Source of the DNA: Gloeophyllum trabeum ATCC 11539
Taxonomy: Eukaryota > Basidiomycota > Agaricomycetes > Gloeophyllales > Gloeophyllaceae
Assembly (NCBI RefSeq): GCF_000344685.1
Contig: NW_006920411.1
Coordinates: 615,426 to 679,425 of the forward strand
DNA: 64,000 bases
Direction: 5' to 3'
Made by a program: the position numbers and the translations under genes. Positions 49,704 to 61,942 of the stretch are shown here, one piece after another (within the stretch, counting starts at the first letter, position 1; every line of letters starts with the position of its first letter). Under the pieces are notes generated by a model, which saw nothing but the letters and a program-made list of their open reading frames with translations, did not search any database and was not told the DNA's origin.

Positions 49704-51119
49704 ATGTCATTTGAGCACGCCCCAGTGACCAAAGGTACGGACGAAACACGGATTCGCGTTACTTCTCCAGAATAGAGACAGACTAATCTCCGAATGGGTA
49801 CTTTTAGGCCTCATGCTGGGCTGTGCGCTAGCATCAATAGTCGCTGGAGTTTTCGACGTGAAACACTACCTTCATCTCCAGGTATGTCGCACATCCCTTT
49901 CCTGAGGAGCAGCGCCAGCTCATGCCAGGGGCCTGCGTCGTGCCATCGAACTTTGTTTCGAATGCGGTGCAAAGCTCGTTCCCCACCTTTCTAGGTACCA
50001 CCAAGTACGCTGCTCATTACAGCTCTGTAAATCAGGCAAGTAAAACCGGACTGAACTGAACCCTTTTGGGCTTTGGGTAGTACTGGCGATTATTCGGCCA
50101 TCATGTCGCATATTCAAATTCTAGCGACCTATTCCTTGCAGAAATTATCTTGTACAATGTCTCTGTCCCTGTCGAGCGTGCCTTCGGCAGTGTAAAATTC
50201 GCAGTAAGTTTCCTGAACTCCGTACTCGAGGACAAGTCTGAATAGCGCGGATGACCGTCTGCCAGTCCTTCGCAGTCATGTCCACGCTGGTCGCCACTAT
50301 CATCGAGTTTGCATCACTGCTGATTTTCCATCGGTTTGGTTTCAACTACATCCACTCAGGGCCAACCGCCCTGATATTCAGCATATTGTACCAATATTCA
50401 AGGCTCATCCCTTCAGTATACCAGTTCCGCATGTTTGGAATCCCACTGTCAAACAAGTCTTACCCTTACTTGCTGGCTCTACAAGTTAAGCTATTTCGAA
50501 GGTGGTGTTACGTTGAGCTGACAAAACCTTACCTCCGAGATAGTTGGCCATACTGCACTATCCTTCATCCGTGGCGGTCGCCATAATCGGGATTCTAGCG
50601 GGACAGATCTATCGTTCAGACCTTGCGAGTCTGAAATCCTATCGTCTGCCAGCTGTTGTGGTTCGACTGTCCTCGCGTTACGTCTTGCCTTTGATAGGCA
50701 GCACACGCCCTCCGAGGAGAAGCCATCTAGCGTTCCCGGACGAAAGGCCCAACCCCGTCCGGACAGTACGCTTGTCTACTGCTGAAGACGAGGTTGTAAC
50801 CACTGCACCTACAGCACCTCCCGAGACGCCCTCCACAGAACCGACTGGCGATGGGAACAATAGGTCCGTCGTGCGGGAATGGGTCAACGAATTGACAGGG
50901 CGCGCAGACCGTGCTTCAGCCGGGCTCAGAGTGCCCAGTGAGACCGAAATCGCGAACCTCACGAACATATTCCCTGACTTACAACGGGACGTCATCGTCG
51001 CGGCATTACAACGCAGGTACGTGAGAGTCCAGTTCTCATTCTGCTGAAACTCAGGCTGGCGTAACAGTCCCAACATCGAGGTCGCGGCAGAAACCTTGTT
51101 GGCCTCGCAGCAGCAGTAG
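49704..51119 (+). CDS. UBAC2/Dsc2-like rhomboid pseudoprotease with UBA/CUE domain
   Basis: A multi-pass ER/Golgi membrane protein related to UBAC2 and fungal Dsc2, which help an E3 ligase recognise membrane substrates. Exons: 49704-49734, 49808-49881, 49975-50004, 50081-50203, 50266-50484, 50544-51016, 51068-51119 (333 aa). Membrane segments: GLMLGCALASIVAGVFDV, LFLAEIILYNVSV, SFAVMSTLVATIIEFASLLI, GPTALIFSILYQYSRLIP and SSVAVAIIGILAGQIY. A conserved rhomboid-like pattern is YWRLFGHHVAYSNSSDLF, and VERAFGSVKFA follows; no serine protease dyad (GxS...H) is seen. The end is a UBA/CUE fold: EIANLTNIFPDLQRDVIVAA, LQRSPNIEVAAETLLAS. It lies 291 bp downstream of the reductase in tandem and converges on eIF3d. 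Confidence 0.87.
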
Positions 51120-51270
51120 GAATGCGATAACTTGCATAGATTGACCGATTTGTTCAAGTGCGTATCGCGCTTGCAGAGCAAGAAGAGCGCCACAATTGTA
51201 TCGGAGAATTTGAGATACAAGTAATTAGTCCGAAAGAGGCGCTGAACCCCGGAATTCTGTCAGGGTCGCG

Positions 51271-53395
51271 TCAAGCAAGGGAACCCGCGTCTTCCTCCAC
51301 AGCCCCATCGCCTTCTTCGTCGTCCTCTGTCGCGAAAGCCGTAAGCGGCACCGCGTACAGGCGAATGACAGGCTAAAAACGAGCGAGATTCAAAGGTCAG
51401 TCAGTGGACCATGCGGAAGTAGATTTTAGATCAGGGACGGGAAAAAGAAGCCATGCGAAGGGGGACAAGCGATTGCATCATGCAGCCCAACTGGCCCCTT
51501 GCGCGTGAGAGAAATAGCGTCGGCGGAACTCACTTTGTTGGGATCCTTGACCAGAACGTACTTGCCTTCCGGCATTTTCATGCAGAGGTCAGTGACGGTC
51601 CGCACGATCCCCCAGCCGTTCGCCAAAGAGACGTTCAGCTGCGCGGCGAAGTCCGTTGGCCGCACGGATGTCGTACTCAGTATGACATGCCGTGTATTGT
51701 CCCGAGGGTTGGCTCGTGAGATGTACCTGTAGCACACGAATAGGTCAGCCAAGTGAACGGCCGTGAAGAAGGCCAACAAGGTATTACCCGATCTTCATTT
51801 GATCAGCTCCAGCCAGGATACTCTGGACCGTCCATTTGGCCAGCTTGCAGCTGTTATTCTTCATCTCAGTCGCGACAACAGCTCCGCGTTGAGAATCCAG
51901 CTTGGACCGCCAGTCAGGCGCCCCGCCAGCACCGGGAGCCCGAGGGTCAAACTCGTTCAGTGCACGGATAGTAAGCAGCCCGCTTCCATCCTTCGGGTTG
52001 CCTGCGCCATGAAGATATGCGTCTGTCTCCGTCCGTACACAAATCCGGACGTCCTCGTCTTCACTGACCGACATGTCATAAACGCGGTACCGATACCCGC
52101 AGGAGGCGAGAGGCTCGGTCTCGTCAGGTCCATAGAAAGGATTGGGCTTGTTCAAGTCGACAGGTGGAGGGGGAGGAGTCTCGATAACTGACTGGAACAT
52201 GAAGTTCTGGTTGATATAGGTTGCTTCTAGGGAAAGCGACGTAGCGGAGTTGATGGACGGCGTTTCCGGTTGAGCAGTCTTGTCATTCGGATTGGGAGAA
52301 GGGTCCTGGGGAGGGTCCGCAGCATTTTCGTTGACAGTGACCGTGTCAAAGGGTCCGCCATCTCGTTTGTCAAAGAACAACTTGTTGCCTTCGCGGACAA
52401 TAACGATATCCCAGGGATATACGGACCGCGGGGCGCACATCAGCACTGCTAGGATGACGTCCGTTGCATATACGGTCGCAACATTGTTACTTGCAAGCTG
52501 AGAGGACCGTCAGAAATCAGACTATCGGTAACATCATGGCATGGCTTACCTGCTGGATTACGGGGTCATCTGAAGTCGTAGTGTTGTATTTGATACGATC
52601 CACCAGTTGAAGGGGCTTCTCGGATTTTGTTGTGATACGATCGTACGTCTTGTCGTAAGGGTACAGACGACCATAAGAATCGCTAACAACTAGTCTTAGC
52701 GCAAGTAACAGAAAATCTTCCTATAACACTCACATGTCTTCTGGATCCTCGACTTCGAGGCGCAATTTTGCAAGGCGATGGAATTCGATCTCATCCAGCA
52801 TCTGCCAGTCAGGAGAGATGGCAACTGACGATTCACGAGCGCGACCGCTCTGGGGGAGGCTCAGCTACTGCTAGACATATTGCCTGCTAATACGCACCTT
52901 TTCCCAATCTCTCCAGCCTCGCCTGCCGCCCCTCTGTCCGCCTCCTCTGTTATTAACGAAACCACCTCTACCGCCCCTCTGGTTCTGCCGGTTGGCATAG
53001 TTAGATCCACCCCTCCCCATACCTCTTCCCCTGACCAGGGCACCACCTCTCCTGGACGGTCCAGCTTTGTTGTCCACCAGGGAGAAGCTGGCTTCATCTT
53101 CTACATGGAAGTACGCGAACGCGCTCGCGGTCCCACTGCCGAATGCCTGGGCTGCATCCCTCCTACGACCACCCATAGCACCTCCTGCACGCTGATTGCC
53201 CATCGACGCCCCACCGCCGGTCGATTGGCCTCCCGCAAGATCATTCCAGTCCGCGAAACGTCCTAGTTTGTCGGATTTTGAATATGGGGCATACGGAATG
53301 TCCCTGAACTTGAACTGGGGCGGAAAGTTGGACGATGACGGTCCCCAGCCGCCATCGGGGTTGTCATTAATGGGAGGCAGAGTGAATCCGACCAT
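51271..53395 (-). CDS. Translation initiation factor eIF3 subunit D
   Basis: eIF3d is a peripheral eIF3 subunit with a cap-binding domain. Exons: 53395-52898, 52849-52734, 52682-52550, 52497-51788, 51726-51534, 51372-51271 (583 aa). The N-terminus [20 protein letters not shown] with [20 protein letters not shown] is family-typical; a Gly/Arg-rich RNA-binding stretch ([15 protein letters not shown]) and a WRDWEK junction follow. The core contains [55 protein letters not shown] and the C-terminal [20 protein letters not shown], ending in an acidic tail. The last intron is 161 nt. Its start lies 95 bp from the divergent RBMX2 gene. Confidence 0.94.
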
Positions 53396-53490
53396 GGCGG
53401 TAGAGTCTTCACTGCAGAAGACGCGTATCGCCAAAACTTCTGATGATCGCTCGGAGCGTGCGAAAACGGTCTTAGAATCCAACCGCCAAC
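53396..53490. promoter_or_regulatory. 95-bp bidirectional promoter, eIF3d / RBMX2
   Basis: Only 95 bp separate the two divergent start codons, so the two 5' UTRs and any core promoter must overlap or be minimal. The interval contains CGATCGCTCGGAGCGTGCG-like CG-rich sequence and no obvious TATA box. Confidence 0.5.
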
Positions 53491-54682
53491 ATGAAGTGGG
53501 TATGTTCACTCGCTCTGTCGCTGGAATACTTGTATTGAATGTCTTTAAAGTGTAGTGCGCGAGATCAACAGGATAAATGACAGAGAGCTCGATATAATTG
53601 CTTCAGGAGGCGCGTCATGGCACGACGAGTACAAGGGTACGTTGCACTTCAACAGCCTGCGCGCGAAGCTTATGCTGCCACACAGATTCCGCCTACATCT
53701 TTATTGGCGGTTTACACTTCGACTTGACGGAAGGAGATGTCATCACTATCTTCTCTCAGCGAGTCGTGTCCAGCAGAGTTATATACACATTGTGTCCTGA
53801 CTGTCTTCCCCCCGCAGGTATGGGGAAGTTATGGATGTCAACCTCCCTCGCGACAAGAACACCGGAAAGACGAGAGGATTTGGCTTCCTCATGTATGAAG
53901 ATCAAAGATCAACAGTTCTGGCCGTCGATAATCTCAACGGTGCGAATGTGCTCGGACGCGTCCTAAGGGTGGACCATGTGAAGAACTACAAGCAGCCCGG
54001 CAAGAAGGGGGAAGATGGAGAGTGGATAGAGCCTGAAGAACAAAGCCTGAATGCCAAACCTCCACTGCTGATTGGTAAGCAAATCAAGGGACCTTCCTCC
54101 TCAATATATCACTAAAGTAAAATGACAGAGGACGATGCCGCGTCCGACTCATCTGTATCTTCTGGTCCCCCGATCGACCCTGAGGATCCTATGTACGAAT
54201 ATCTCGTCGCGAAGCGCAAGGAAGAGAAGGCGCTGAAGAAGACGAAGAAGCACAAGGCAAAAGGCAAACACAAAGATGAGACTCCTGAGGAGCGTCGCGC
54301 GCGGAAGGAAAGGAAGAAGGAGAAGAAAGCGAAGAAAGCTGGCAAATCCGAGGGGATGCGGGCAGTGGAAGAGTTGCTAGCTGAGATTGAGGGGCGGGAT
54401 GGTCGAGGGGGTGGAGAGAGGACGCGTTCGCCGGCGCGAGGACGGAGCAGATCCAGGACGCCCGTCAAAGATGCTAGGTCAAGGAGCAGAACCCCTGAGA
54501 GGCGAGCGAAGAGGCGATTCACTAGCCGTTCTCCTTCAGACGGCCGTCCTCGCGATGTCCGCTCGCCTCGTCGTGGGCGAGATTCCGGGGATTCACCGGA
54601 GCGACGTCGCAGACCTAGGGAATTCGACTTTGACCGCCGGAGCCCTGACCGCGATGATCGTTCGAGGCGGTACAGGGACTGA
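53491..54682 (+). CDS. RBMX2/Ist3-type RRM splicing factor
   Basis: The RES-complex RNA-binding protein (yeast Ist3/Snu17, S. pombe Cwf29, human RBMX2) of the activated spliceosome. Exons: 53491-53495, 53551-53636, 53686-53758, 53818-54074, 54129-54682 (324 aa). The start is [15 protein letters not shown], followed by [17 protein letters not shown] (RNP2) and [20 protein letters not shown] (RNP1), then [12 protein letters not shown]. The long tail is Lys/Glu-rich and then RS/SP-rich ([14 protein letters not shown]), usual for the non-yeast members. Exon 1 is 5 nt. Intron 3 (53759-53817) is best read as GC-AG because it restores FSQYGEVMDV exactly; a GT donor downstream would insert three residues. 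Confidence 0.92.
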
Positions 54683-55169
54683 CGGAGGAGGGTTACTCTT
54701 TTTGCAACACTGTCTGGAGCTCCAAGGACTATGAAAGGCCAGTGCTCGCGATTGGTTATTGTAATGATAGAATGATAGGAGTGGCCCAACTAGTGACCAT
54801 GTCCGCTGTGCAGGATCACTGTCAGGGGATATTATGCCCGCTGAATTCATTTTTCTACCCGTGGCCAATTCCCTATCCGTCTCCGAACAGACTATCATTT
54901 TTACTGGGCAACAAGACCATATCCTAGTCCATTCCGTCATCGTGCAGACAGACGTGTGCTCTTTCAAACAAGAAGTCTTGTTCAGCGATCGTTGTACTCC
55001 TCCCGCTGACATAGAGAACTCTACCAGTTGGGCCCGTCTACAGGCATTGCGTATTCAACTTATGTTACAGTGGCAAGTGATCCAAAGACCATCGGTATCG
55101 GCCATGCAGAAGAGCTGCCAGCTGATTTTCTGGAATTACAGTAATATAGCATACAGTCCGGAAAGAGTC
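54683..55169. other. Convergent 3' intergenic region, RBMX2 / NOP14
   Basis: This interval lies between two facing genes. No domain-bearing frame is present; a plus frame here is a continuation of antisense sequence over NOP14 and has no support. Confidence 0.5.
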
Positions 55170-58100
55170 TCATTTCCGGCCAGCCCTCTTCTTCTCCTTA
55201 GCCTTCTCCCTCTCCATAGCCTTCTGCTCGGCCCTCTCAGACTCGATAGAGCCGAACACGCGCTTCATGCGATCATTATACCTCTTGTCCTTCTCCATCT
55301 GCTCCTTCTGCTGCACCTCCGCCAGGAAGCGGGTGTCCTTGCGCAGCTCGCGCAGCGCGCCCTTTTTCTCCTGCTTGTACTGTCTGCGCAGCTTCGCCGC
55401 CTCGTTTCGCTCGTGGTCGGGATCGCGGTTCCTAAGGTAATTCGAAGAGGACGACTCGAACTTCGGTATGTAGGAGGGGATGGGGATGGGCTTGTGTGCT
55501 TGTAACTGGAGAGGGCGGCGGGCTTGTCGTGCAAATTTGAGCAAGCGGGTGAACATGTCGATAGATGTTGAGAGGCGTTCCTGTCGTGGCATCGTTAGCG
55601 AAATATATAGCTTACACAAAATCAGTTGCTTACCTTGAGGCTCTGTGGGAGTCGTTGCGACTCGACGCTTTGCAGGACCTCGAGTATGGGGTCGTACAAC
55701 TCGATGAACCCTTCCAGCCCTTTGTACATCTCGGCGAACCGCCGCAGAAGATCCAGCGCTAGCCCGAGTAGGTTGAGCTTCTGCTGCTCCCCACACTCCG
55801 CCCCGCCCAGCATCTCGCCCAAGTCCGGCTTCGCCGCCTCGAGCCCCAGCTTCCCGGCCTGCTTGCAATTGATCGCGAGCGGCCCGCACGCCTCAGACTT
55901 GAAATCCGGGCACGGGAAAAACCCGGGCACCTGCTTCGCCTCCTTATACGCGTGCGGCGCGAGGTGCAGGACAGCGTTGGCCGCGAAGTTCACCGCCTCG
56001 GGCGCGAAGCGCTTCGCGCGCGCCTCGTACTGCGCAAAAAGCGTGCACAGGAACAGGCCGCTCGCGACGTCCGCGAGGGAGCGCACGCGCGCGAGCCCGA
56101 GGTACGCGCCCATGAGCAGGCGCGCGGGCGAGATCACCGGGTGCTTCATGTCGCTCGTCGACCAGACGGCACCGATTACGCGTAGGAGGCTGAGCTCGGG
56201 CAGGCCCGGCCACGTCTTGGACTCTGGGTCGAGCGGCCCGTGCGAGAGTCCGCGTTTGAGGTTTTTGTGCATGAGGATGAGCTTGTCGCGGAAGTGCTCC
56301 GCGGCGGGGATGGGATATTTTTCGGTGAGGGCAGCAAGGTGGGGGACGAGGGCGGAAAGGAGGGAGAAACGGGGTGTGGGCGGGGAGGTGATGTAGAGGA
56401 TGTGGTCAATTAGGACACCCGTTAGTGCCTGGGTACATAATTTGAGTTTTAGTAAACACGAAGAGATGCTACTGCACGAGGCGCACCTGAAGTTTGAACT
56501 TGTTGTCCTCCGCTAAGCTTGGGTGGTGCAGGGTACGAATCCGCTGGACGACCGTAGGTACATCTTCCTCCGCGACATCTTCGATGATCTCCAGGAAGTC
56601 CTCGTGCGTCTGCGGAGCCGGAAAGGTATAAGGCAGCTCTTTCGAGCCAGGTTTTGACTTCCCCTTCGTATTGCTCTTACTTGCACTCCTCTTTTTCTGC
56701 GGCGCGACGAGGTCTTCATGCTCCCCTTCCTCCCCTTCCTCGTCGCTTTCGTCCTCCGACACCCACTCCCCTTCCCCCTCTTCACTCTCATCCTCGCCTT
56801 CCTCTGACTCCTCCTCACTGGCGCTTACACTCTCATCCTCCTCGCCACTCCCCTCCCCTTCCTCCTTCAAGCCCTCACCCACACCCACCCCGTCCCACTC
56901 AACGCCCTTCGCATCATAAAAATCATCCTCCAAATCATCCCCTCCTCTCCCCCTCCCCCTCCCCTTCTTCTCCCCCTCCTCGTCCTCGCTCTCGTCCTCG
57001 AGCCCCTGCATCCTCCTCACCCGCCTCCTCTCCGCCCTCTCGAGCCGCTCCTTCTCCTCCAGCGCCAGCTCCTCCTCGGTCTTCGTGCGGTCCTTCGGCT
57101 TCGCGCGCTTCTCAAACGCGAGCTCGCGCACGACCTGCTCGTACTCCGCATCGCGCGCGCTCGTGCCTAGCAATTCCGACACGGGCTTCTCTTTGTCTTC
57201 GGGAATGTTGGAGGAGGCGAGCAGGGTGCGGAGGGCGTCGAAGTCCGCGTCGAGCTCGTGCAGGAGGGACTGGTCTTCTTCTTTCTCGGCTTGGCGGCGG
57301 TACTAGTGGTGGCAAGGGGTGAGCAGGGGAAGGGGGAGGGGAGGGGGGACGGTACCTTGTGCTCTTTGCTCTTCGCGATGACTTCGGCCATGACTTCTGC
57401 TTTGGTCTTTTTGCGGGGAGGCTGGGTGTAGAGTAGTGTTAGTTAGAATAGGGTAGGTGAGAGGGGATAGGGATGGTGGGACTCGCCTCGCCGTCGGCGC
57501 CTTCGCCCTCTTCCTCATCATCAAACCCGCCGAAATGGGCCGCTTTGACTGTCTCACTATCAATCTGACCTGTGCATCCCGCCCATTAATCCTTGCCGAG
57601 CAGCTTCCCAGACCAAAATATATAAACCATACCTCTCGTCTCCTCATCCTCGTCCTCGTCCAGCGCCAGCCCCGCCCCGTCAAAGTCGTCCAACTTGGAC
57701 AGGCTCTGCCCGTAATGCGTGAGCTCCATGTCGGCGTCGTCGTCCTCGAGGTTGAAGAGGTCGCCCTTGGACGCGCGCTGCCGCTCCTTGGTGAAGCGCT
57801 CGAGCATGCGCTCCTCGAGGGACATCGAAGGGTCATTTTCACCGAAGCGGCGGTCGACGACGCCGCCGGCGTGGTTCTTGGTCTCGTATTCTTTCAGTAA
57901 CGTCCGCCGGCGCTACAAGGTAGAAAGAAGATATATGACATTCGTCCTGAAAGCAGCATAGACAACACTACACACCTCCTCGATCCCAGCCTGCTTGCTC
58001 TGCGCGGGCTTGCCCACCACGCCCTTGATCTTCCGTCCCCCAACATCATGCTTGAGCTTCGTGACCTTGACATCGAACGGATTCAGCTTCTGCTGGATCT

Positions 58101-58251
58101 CCTTGAGCTTCGCGGCCTTCTTCTCCTTGTCGACCTGGTCCGGCTTGGATGCCCCAGACCGCTTCCGCTTCTTGCTGGGCGGGGGGCGGCCGTTCAGGCC
58201 GGCTTGGGTGATGGCGGACTTGAGCTGGGTGAGCTGCGAGCCTTTGCCCAT
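55170..58251 (-). CDS. nop14: Nucleolar protein NOP14, SSU processome
   Basis: NOP14 is a U3/SSU-processome component needed for 18S rRNA maturation. Exons: 58251-57976, 57912-57633, 57569-57487, 57421-57356, 57302-56487, 56428-55634, 55580-55170 (908 aa). N-terminal marks: [54 protein letters not shown] and [20 protein letters not shown]. The next parts are [20 protein letters not shown] and a long acidic low-complexity region ([20 protein letters not shown]). A helical C-terminal half includes [20 protein letters not shown], and a basic tail KEKKRAGRK ends the protein. Intron 3 (57486-57422) has a GC donor (GAG|GCGAGT), required by the frame. The middle codons are strongly biased, giving long spurious antisense frames. 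Confidence 0.94.
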
Positions 58252-58730
58252 CGTGTTCGGCGGCGTGGAGGGTTGGAGGTGGCTGAGGACACTCGGAAAT
58301 TTAGGACAGAGCACGTGGCTGAGATCGTATTGATACACTGGCAGTGGGACCCACAACGCCTTGCTTTCCGGTCAGCGTGTTCCGCTGCCTAGGGGCTTGT
58401 AGACGGCGTGCGTCGGCTGGTTTCTTGTAGGTTCAAGATAATTTATTGGATTACCTGGCCGCATAGACTGACTTGCCGATACAGTGTCCATCGAGCTCGC
58501 CTATCCACGTGCAATCTGGTTCGATTGCCGCCGCTGGGACTTTGACGGACGCTTCCTTCAACGCACTTTGCGGGGCATCATCAGACTGGCTCTGAGCTGT
58601 CTTTGGACTCTGGCGACCCGAACACTTCGCTGGCCTTCTCTTTCGTCTTGACGTCTTGGTCACCACACTATTTCTACAGACTTGCCCGCCCCTCGTTTCG
58701 AACATTGAACGACCACCCACGACACTTACG
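58252..58730. promoter_or_regulatory. Divergent promoter region, NOP14 / coiled-coil gene
   Basis: 479 bp between two divergent start codons. A minus frame overlapping 58451-58906 is antisense to the first exon of the coiled-coil gene and has no domain. No core motif is assigned. Confidence 0.45.
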
Positions 58731-61411
58731 ATGCTTTCCAACGACGCACCGTCGACCCCGCGCCCCCGGCCCCCGGCCAAAGCCCGCCGCACACCCTCGG
58801 GCAGATACAAGGACACCCCTCCGCCCCCGTACGCTCCAGCCGTAGCATTCCCCTCCGATGCAGACCTGTCAGATGCACCCCTGGACACCATCTTGGGCTC
58901 CCCCATTTCTATGACCGCTCAGAGGGTCCGCTTGCTGTCTAGTGCAAGCCCTGACCCTGCCTCCCGTCCCTCGCCCGAGATCGAAGAATGGGTGAACGAG
59001 AGGTCGAGAGAGGAGCTCTCGGAGCTGCTCCTCAAAGCTGAGAAGGCTATCCGGGATCGTGAAAATGGTATATTCCCATTTATCTGTATCATTATATTCA
59101 ATACCACTTCAGAAGGAAGAGCTTCATGCGGGATGTCATTGACTTCAGCGTCAGGTCGGACTGGACCTGCCAAAGAGGCACCAATGCACCGTCTTCCGGG
59201 CTTAGCCTTCATCTAATGCAATGTTGTTACATCCTTGAACGATAAACTGACACCACCCTAGAGCTCGGGCTGACCTCGGCCGTATGCAAGAACCTCTACC
59301 AAGAAAACGTCAACCTCAAAACCAAACACGACGCGCTCATCTCCCGCCTCCCACCCTCTCAGCCCATGTCCCCCATCGGCTCGCCCTCTCCCTCCTCCCT
59401 CTCCCTCTCCTCCCCCTTCGTCTTCCCCCCCAGTGTCTCCGCCTCCTCCACCCTCTCCCACCCGCCCTCCCCCTCGGTATACAGACGGCACGCCCGGCGC
59501 ATAAGCGTCACGCCGTCCGAGATCTCCCGCCTGGCGGACCAGAACAGCGAGCTGATGCTCAAGCTCGAGCGGCTCGAGGCGGAGAGCGCGCAGGCGGACC
59601 AGGCGGGCCGGCGCCAGCTGCGCAAGCTCGAGCGCGAGATCCAGCTGCTCAAGGACGAGCTCGAGCGCACGCAGGCACGCAGTGCGGAGTTGGAGGAGAA
59701 GGCGGGGAACCAGGGCGCGGAGGTGGACGAGGAGGAGCGGGAGGTGAAGAAGCGCGAGCGCGAGGAGAAGCTCAAGGGGATACGGGCGAAGACGGTGACC
59801 GAGGAGGGCGAGGAGGAGGTGCGGGACTTCGCCCCCGGCGGCGCGCTTTCCGCCAATTCAACGCCGAACGTGACGCCGTCCTCTCGGCGGATACGGCGCG
59901 ACTTTTCGTTCCCGCCGCGTTCGTCCTCATCCTCATCCTCCACACCCACCGCAAGCCCGACAGTCGCGCACTTCCCTCACCACTCGGAGAATACCAAACG
60001 CGACCTCGATGAACACCTCGGTCCGGGCGACGCTGACGAGGAATCCTACTTCGCGCGCCCCGCGGAGCCCTCGCCCGACTCCCTGCACGAGTCCGCGCTG
60101 ATCTCGCAGCTGCTCGCCAAGATCCGCGAGCTCGAGCAGACGAACGCGCAGATCTCGGAGCAGCAGCAGCGCGCGAGCGGGCGCGTGCGCGCGGCGCACC
60201 GCGACGCCGCGAAGATCCGGCGGCTGTACGAGGCGCTCGGCGACGAGTCCGTGGACGTGCAGATTGTGGAGAACGACGGCGAGGAGGGGGACACTCCCGA
60301 TGCTGCCGAGCGCGATACGGTCCGGTTTCGGAGCCTCAGGCGGACGCTCGACGCCGAGGGCGAGCCGGCGCAGTTCGGGCTCGATGTGCTCGAGTTCGAG
60401 AGGGGCATCAAGCAGGGGATGCATAGTACGTCTCGCGGGGATGTGGAGACGCCCAGTCGTGGCAAATCGCGCCATCGGAGATCCGTCGTAGGGCTGTTCG
60501 AGGACGCGCTTTCCCCCACGAGCCTGGATGGCTTGTCGACTACCGTGGCGGGGTCGTCGCCCCCGCGAGCCGCAAGTCCGAGTCCGAGTGTGATGCTGCC
60601 GGACCTGTCCTTCCCGTCGACGGGGGTCGACCTATCGGCGGAACTGGAGGCGAAGCATACGCTGGGCAGTGAGTTGGGGAGCGAGTACGGCGACGACCTG
60701 GCGGGCGGGGGCGGGGTCAACCATCACTTGCGCACAACGAGTCTGTACGGCCTCAGCCAGTTCAGTGTGGCGGGCGGGGAGGAGGGCGACAGCGTGCCGG
60801 CCGACTCGCTGGAAGTGCCGGAGAGCTCGAGCATTGGAAGGAGGCGCGGGTCGCTGTTGGCTGAGGAGGCTATCGGCGGCGGATCGGTGCAGCACGCCCC
60901 GAAGGAATCCAAGCGCGAGTCGATGCGGCTCCGGAACCGGCTGCTCTCCCAGACTGTCCGGGCGCGTACGAGTCAATGGGTGGACGGGCGTTTCAAAGGG
61001 ACGCTGCGCTCGCAGACGGACTCGGCTCTGGACATGCCGAAGCCGTCTCCGCTACGGCGCGAGCCCTCGTCGTCCAGCACCATTGTGCCTGTGTCTCGCA
61101 CTGCCAGTCTGTCGAAGCTCTTCGAAGGAGCTGTGGGCACTGTCTTCCGGCCTGCCTCTTCCAGGCGAAGTTCTTCGCCATATGCGGAAGAGAAAGAGCC
61201 CGAGGCATCTGAATCGGCAGAAGCTGATAAGTCTGTGCTGAAGACGGATGAGGAGAAGAAGGGCGTGGTGGCCGTCGTCCTCGATCTGTGGCTGTGGCTC
61301 CAGTTCATCATCATTATCCTTGTGTTCTTGTGGGCCATGGCGAAGAGGGGTCCAAGGAACGTCTTGGAGGAGGCTGAGCGGAGAAGGGGTACTGCTACCG
61401 GGCAGCGATGA
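58731..61411 (+). CDS. Tail-anchored coiled-coil protein, function unknown
   Basis: Two exons, 58731-59067 and 59262-61411 (828 aa). Not recognised as a named family. Residues 1-110 are Pro/Ser-rich and end in a helix (EEWVNERSREELSELLLKAE). Exon 2 opens with a helix (ELGLTSAVCKNLYQENVNLK), then a Ser/Pro stretch, a strong coiled coil (SRLADQNSELMLKLERLEAE through the KLKGIRAKTV region), a spacer, and a second coiled coil (SALISQLLAKIRELEQTNAQ). The C-terminus has one hydrophobic span (VVLDLWLWLQFIIIILVFLW) about 25 residues before the end, followed by RGPRN and a short basic tail, so it should be a tail-anchored cytosolic coiled-coil protein, such as a tether or adaptor (inference). The intron is 194 nt, longer than most here. 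Confidence 0.8.
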
Positions 61412-61942
61412 GATAGCGCTACTGCCTTCAGCGTTCTTGGTGGATGGATCCCACACATTGCATTGCTATGCCTATCACATGTATATACTTCTGCGCATAT
61501 TGCATCCATATTCACTACACCACACTATCAGATGGGTGGAAAGCGAAGTGTTGTGCAGATTATTCTATTCTGCAATCTTAACATGGCCCTCGACCTAAGT
61601 TAACGACCTTTTTTACATGTATCAATGCCTGCTGATCAATATTCAATGGTCATATGCTGCCATGATAAGAGGAGCCCGTCAAGTTGCCATTTCAAAAATT
61701 CCGCCGTGAAGGATTTAAATTGGTCTACAGGGAACATTGCCAGCTGAATTCGCTTCTTGCCCATGGTAATATCATGTCCATGATCAATGGCTATACTCAC
61801 TAGTATTGCATGAGACTGTTGAACCTGTGTAATCCAACTCTTGTCTCTGCCCAATCACGGTTGAACTAAGGAACGGATTTGACAAGGTGCCGACATATAG
61901 ATCAATTATCATGTCCGTCGATTCCAGGATACTTCGCCACGC
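61412..61942. other. Convergent intergenic region
   Basis: This is the 3' flank of the coiled-coil gene and of the F-box pseudogene. AT content rises compared with the flanking coding sequence. No gene is supported. Confidence 0.5.
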
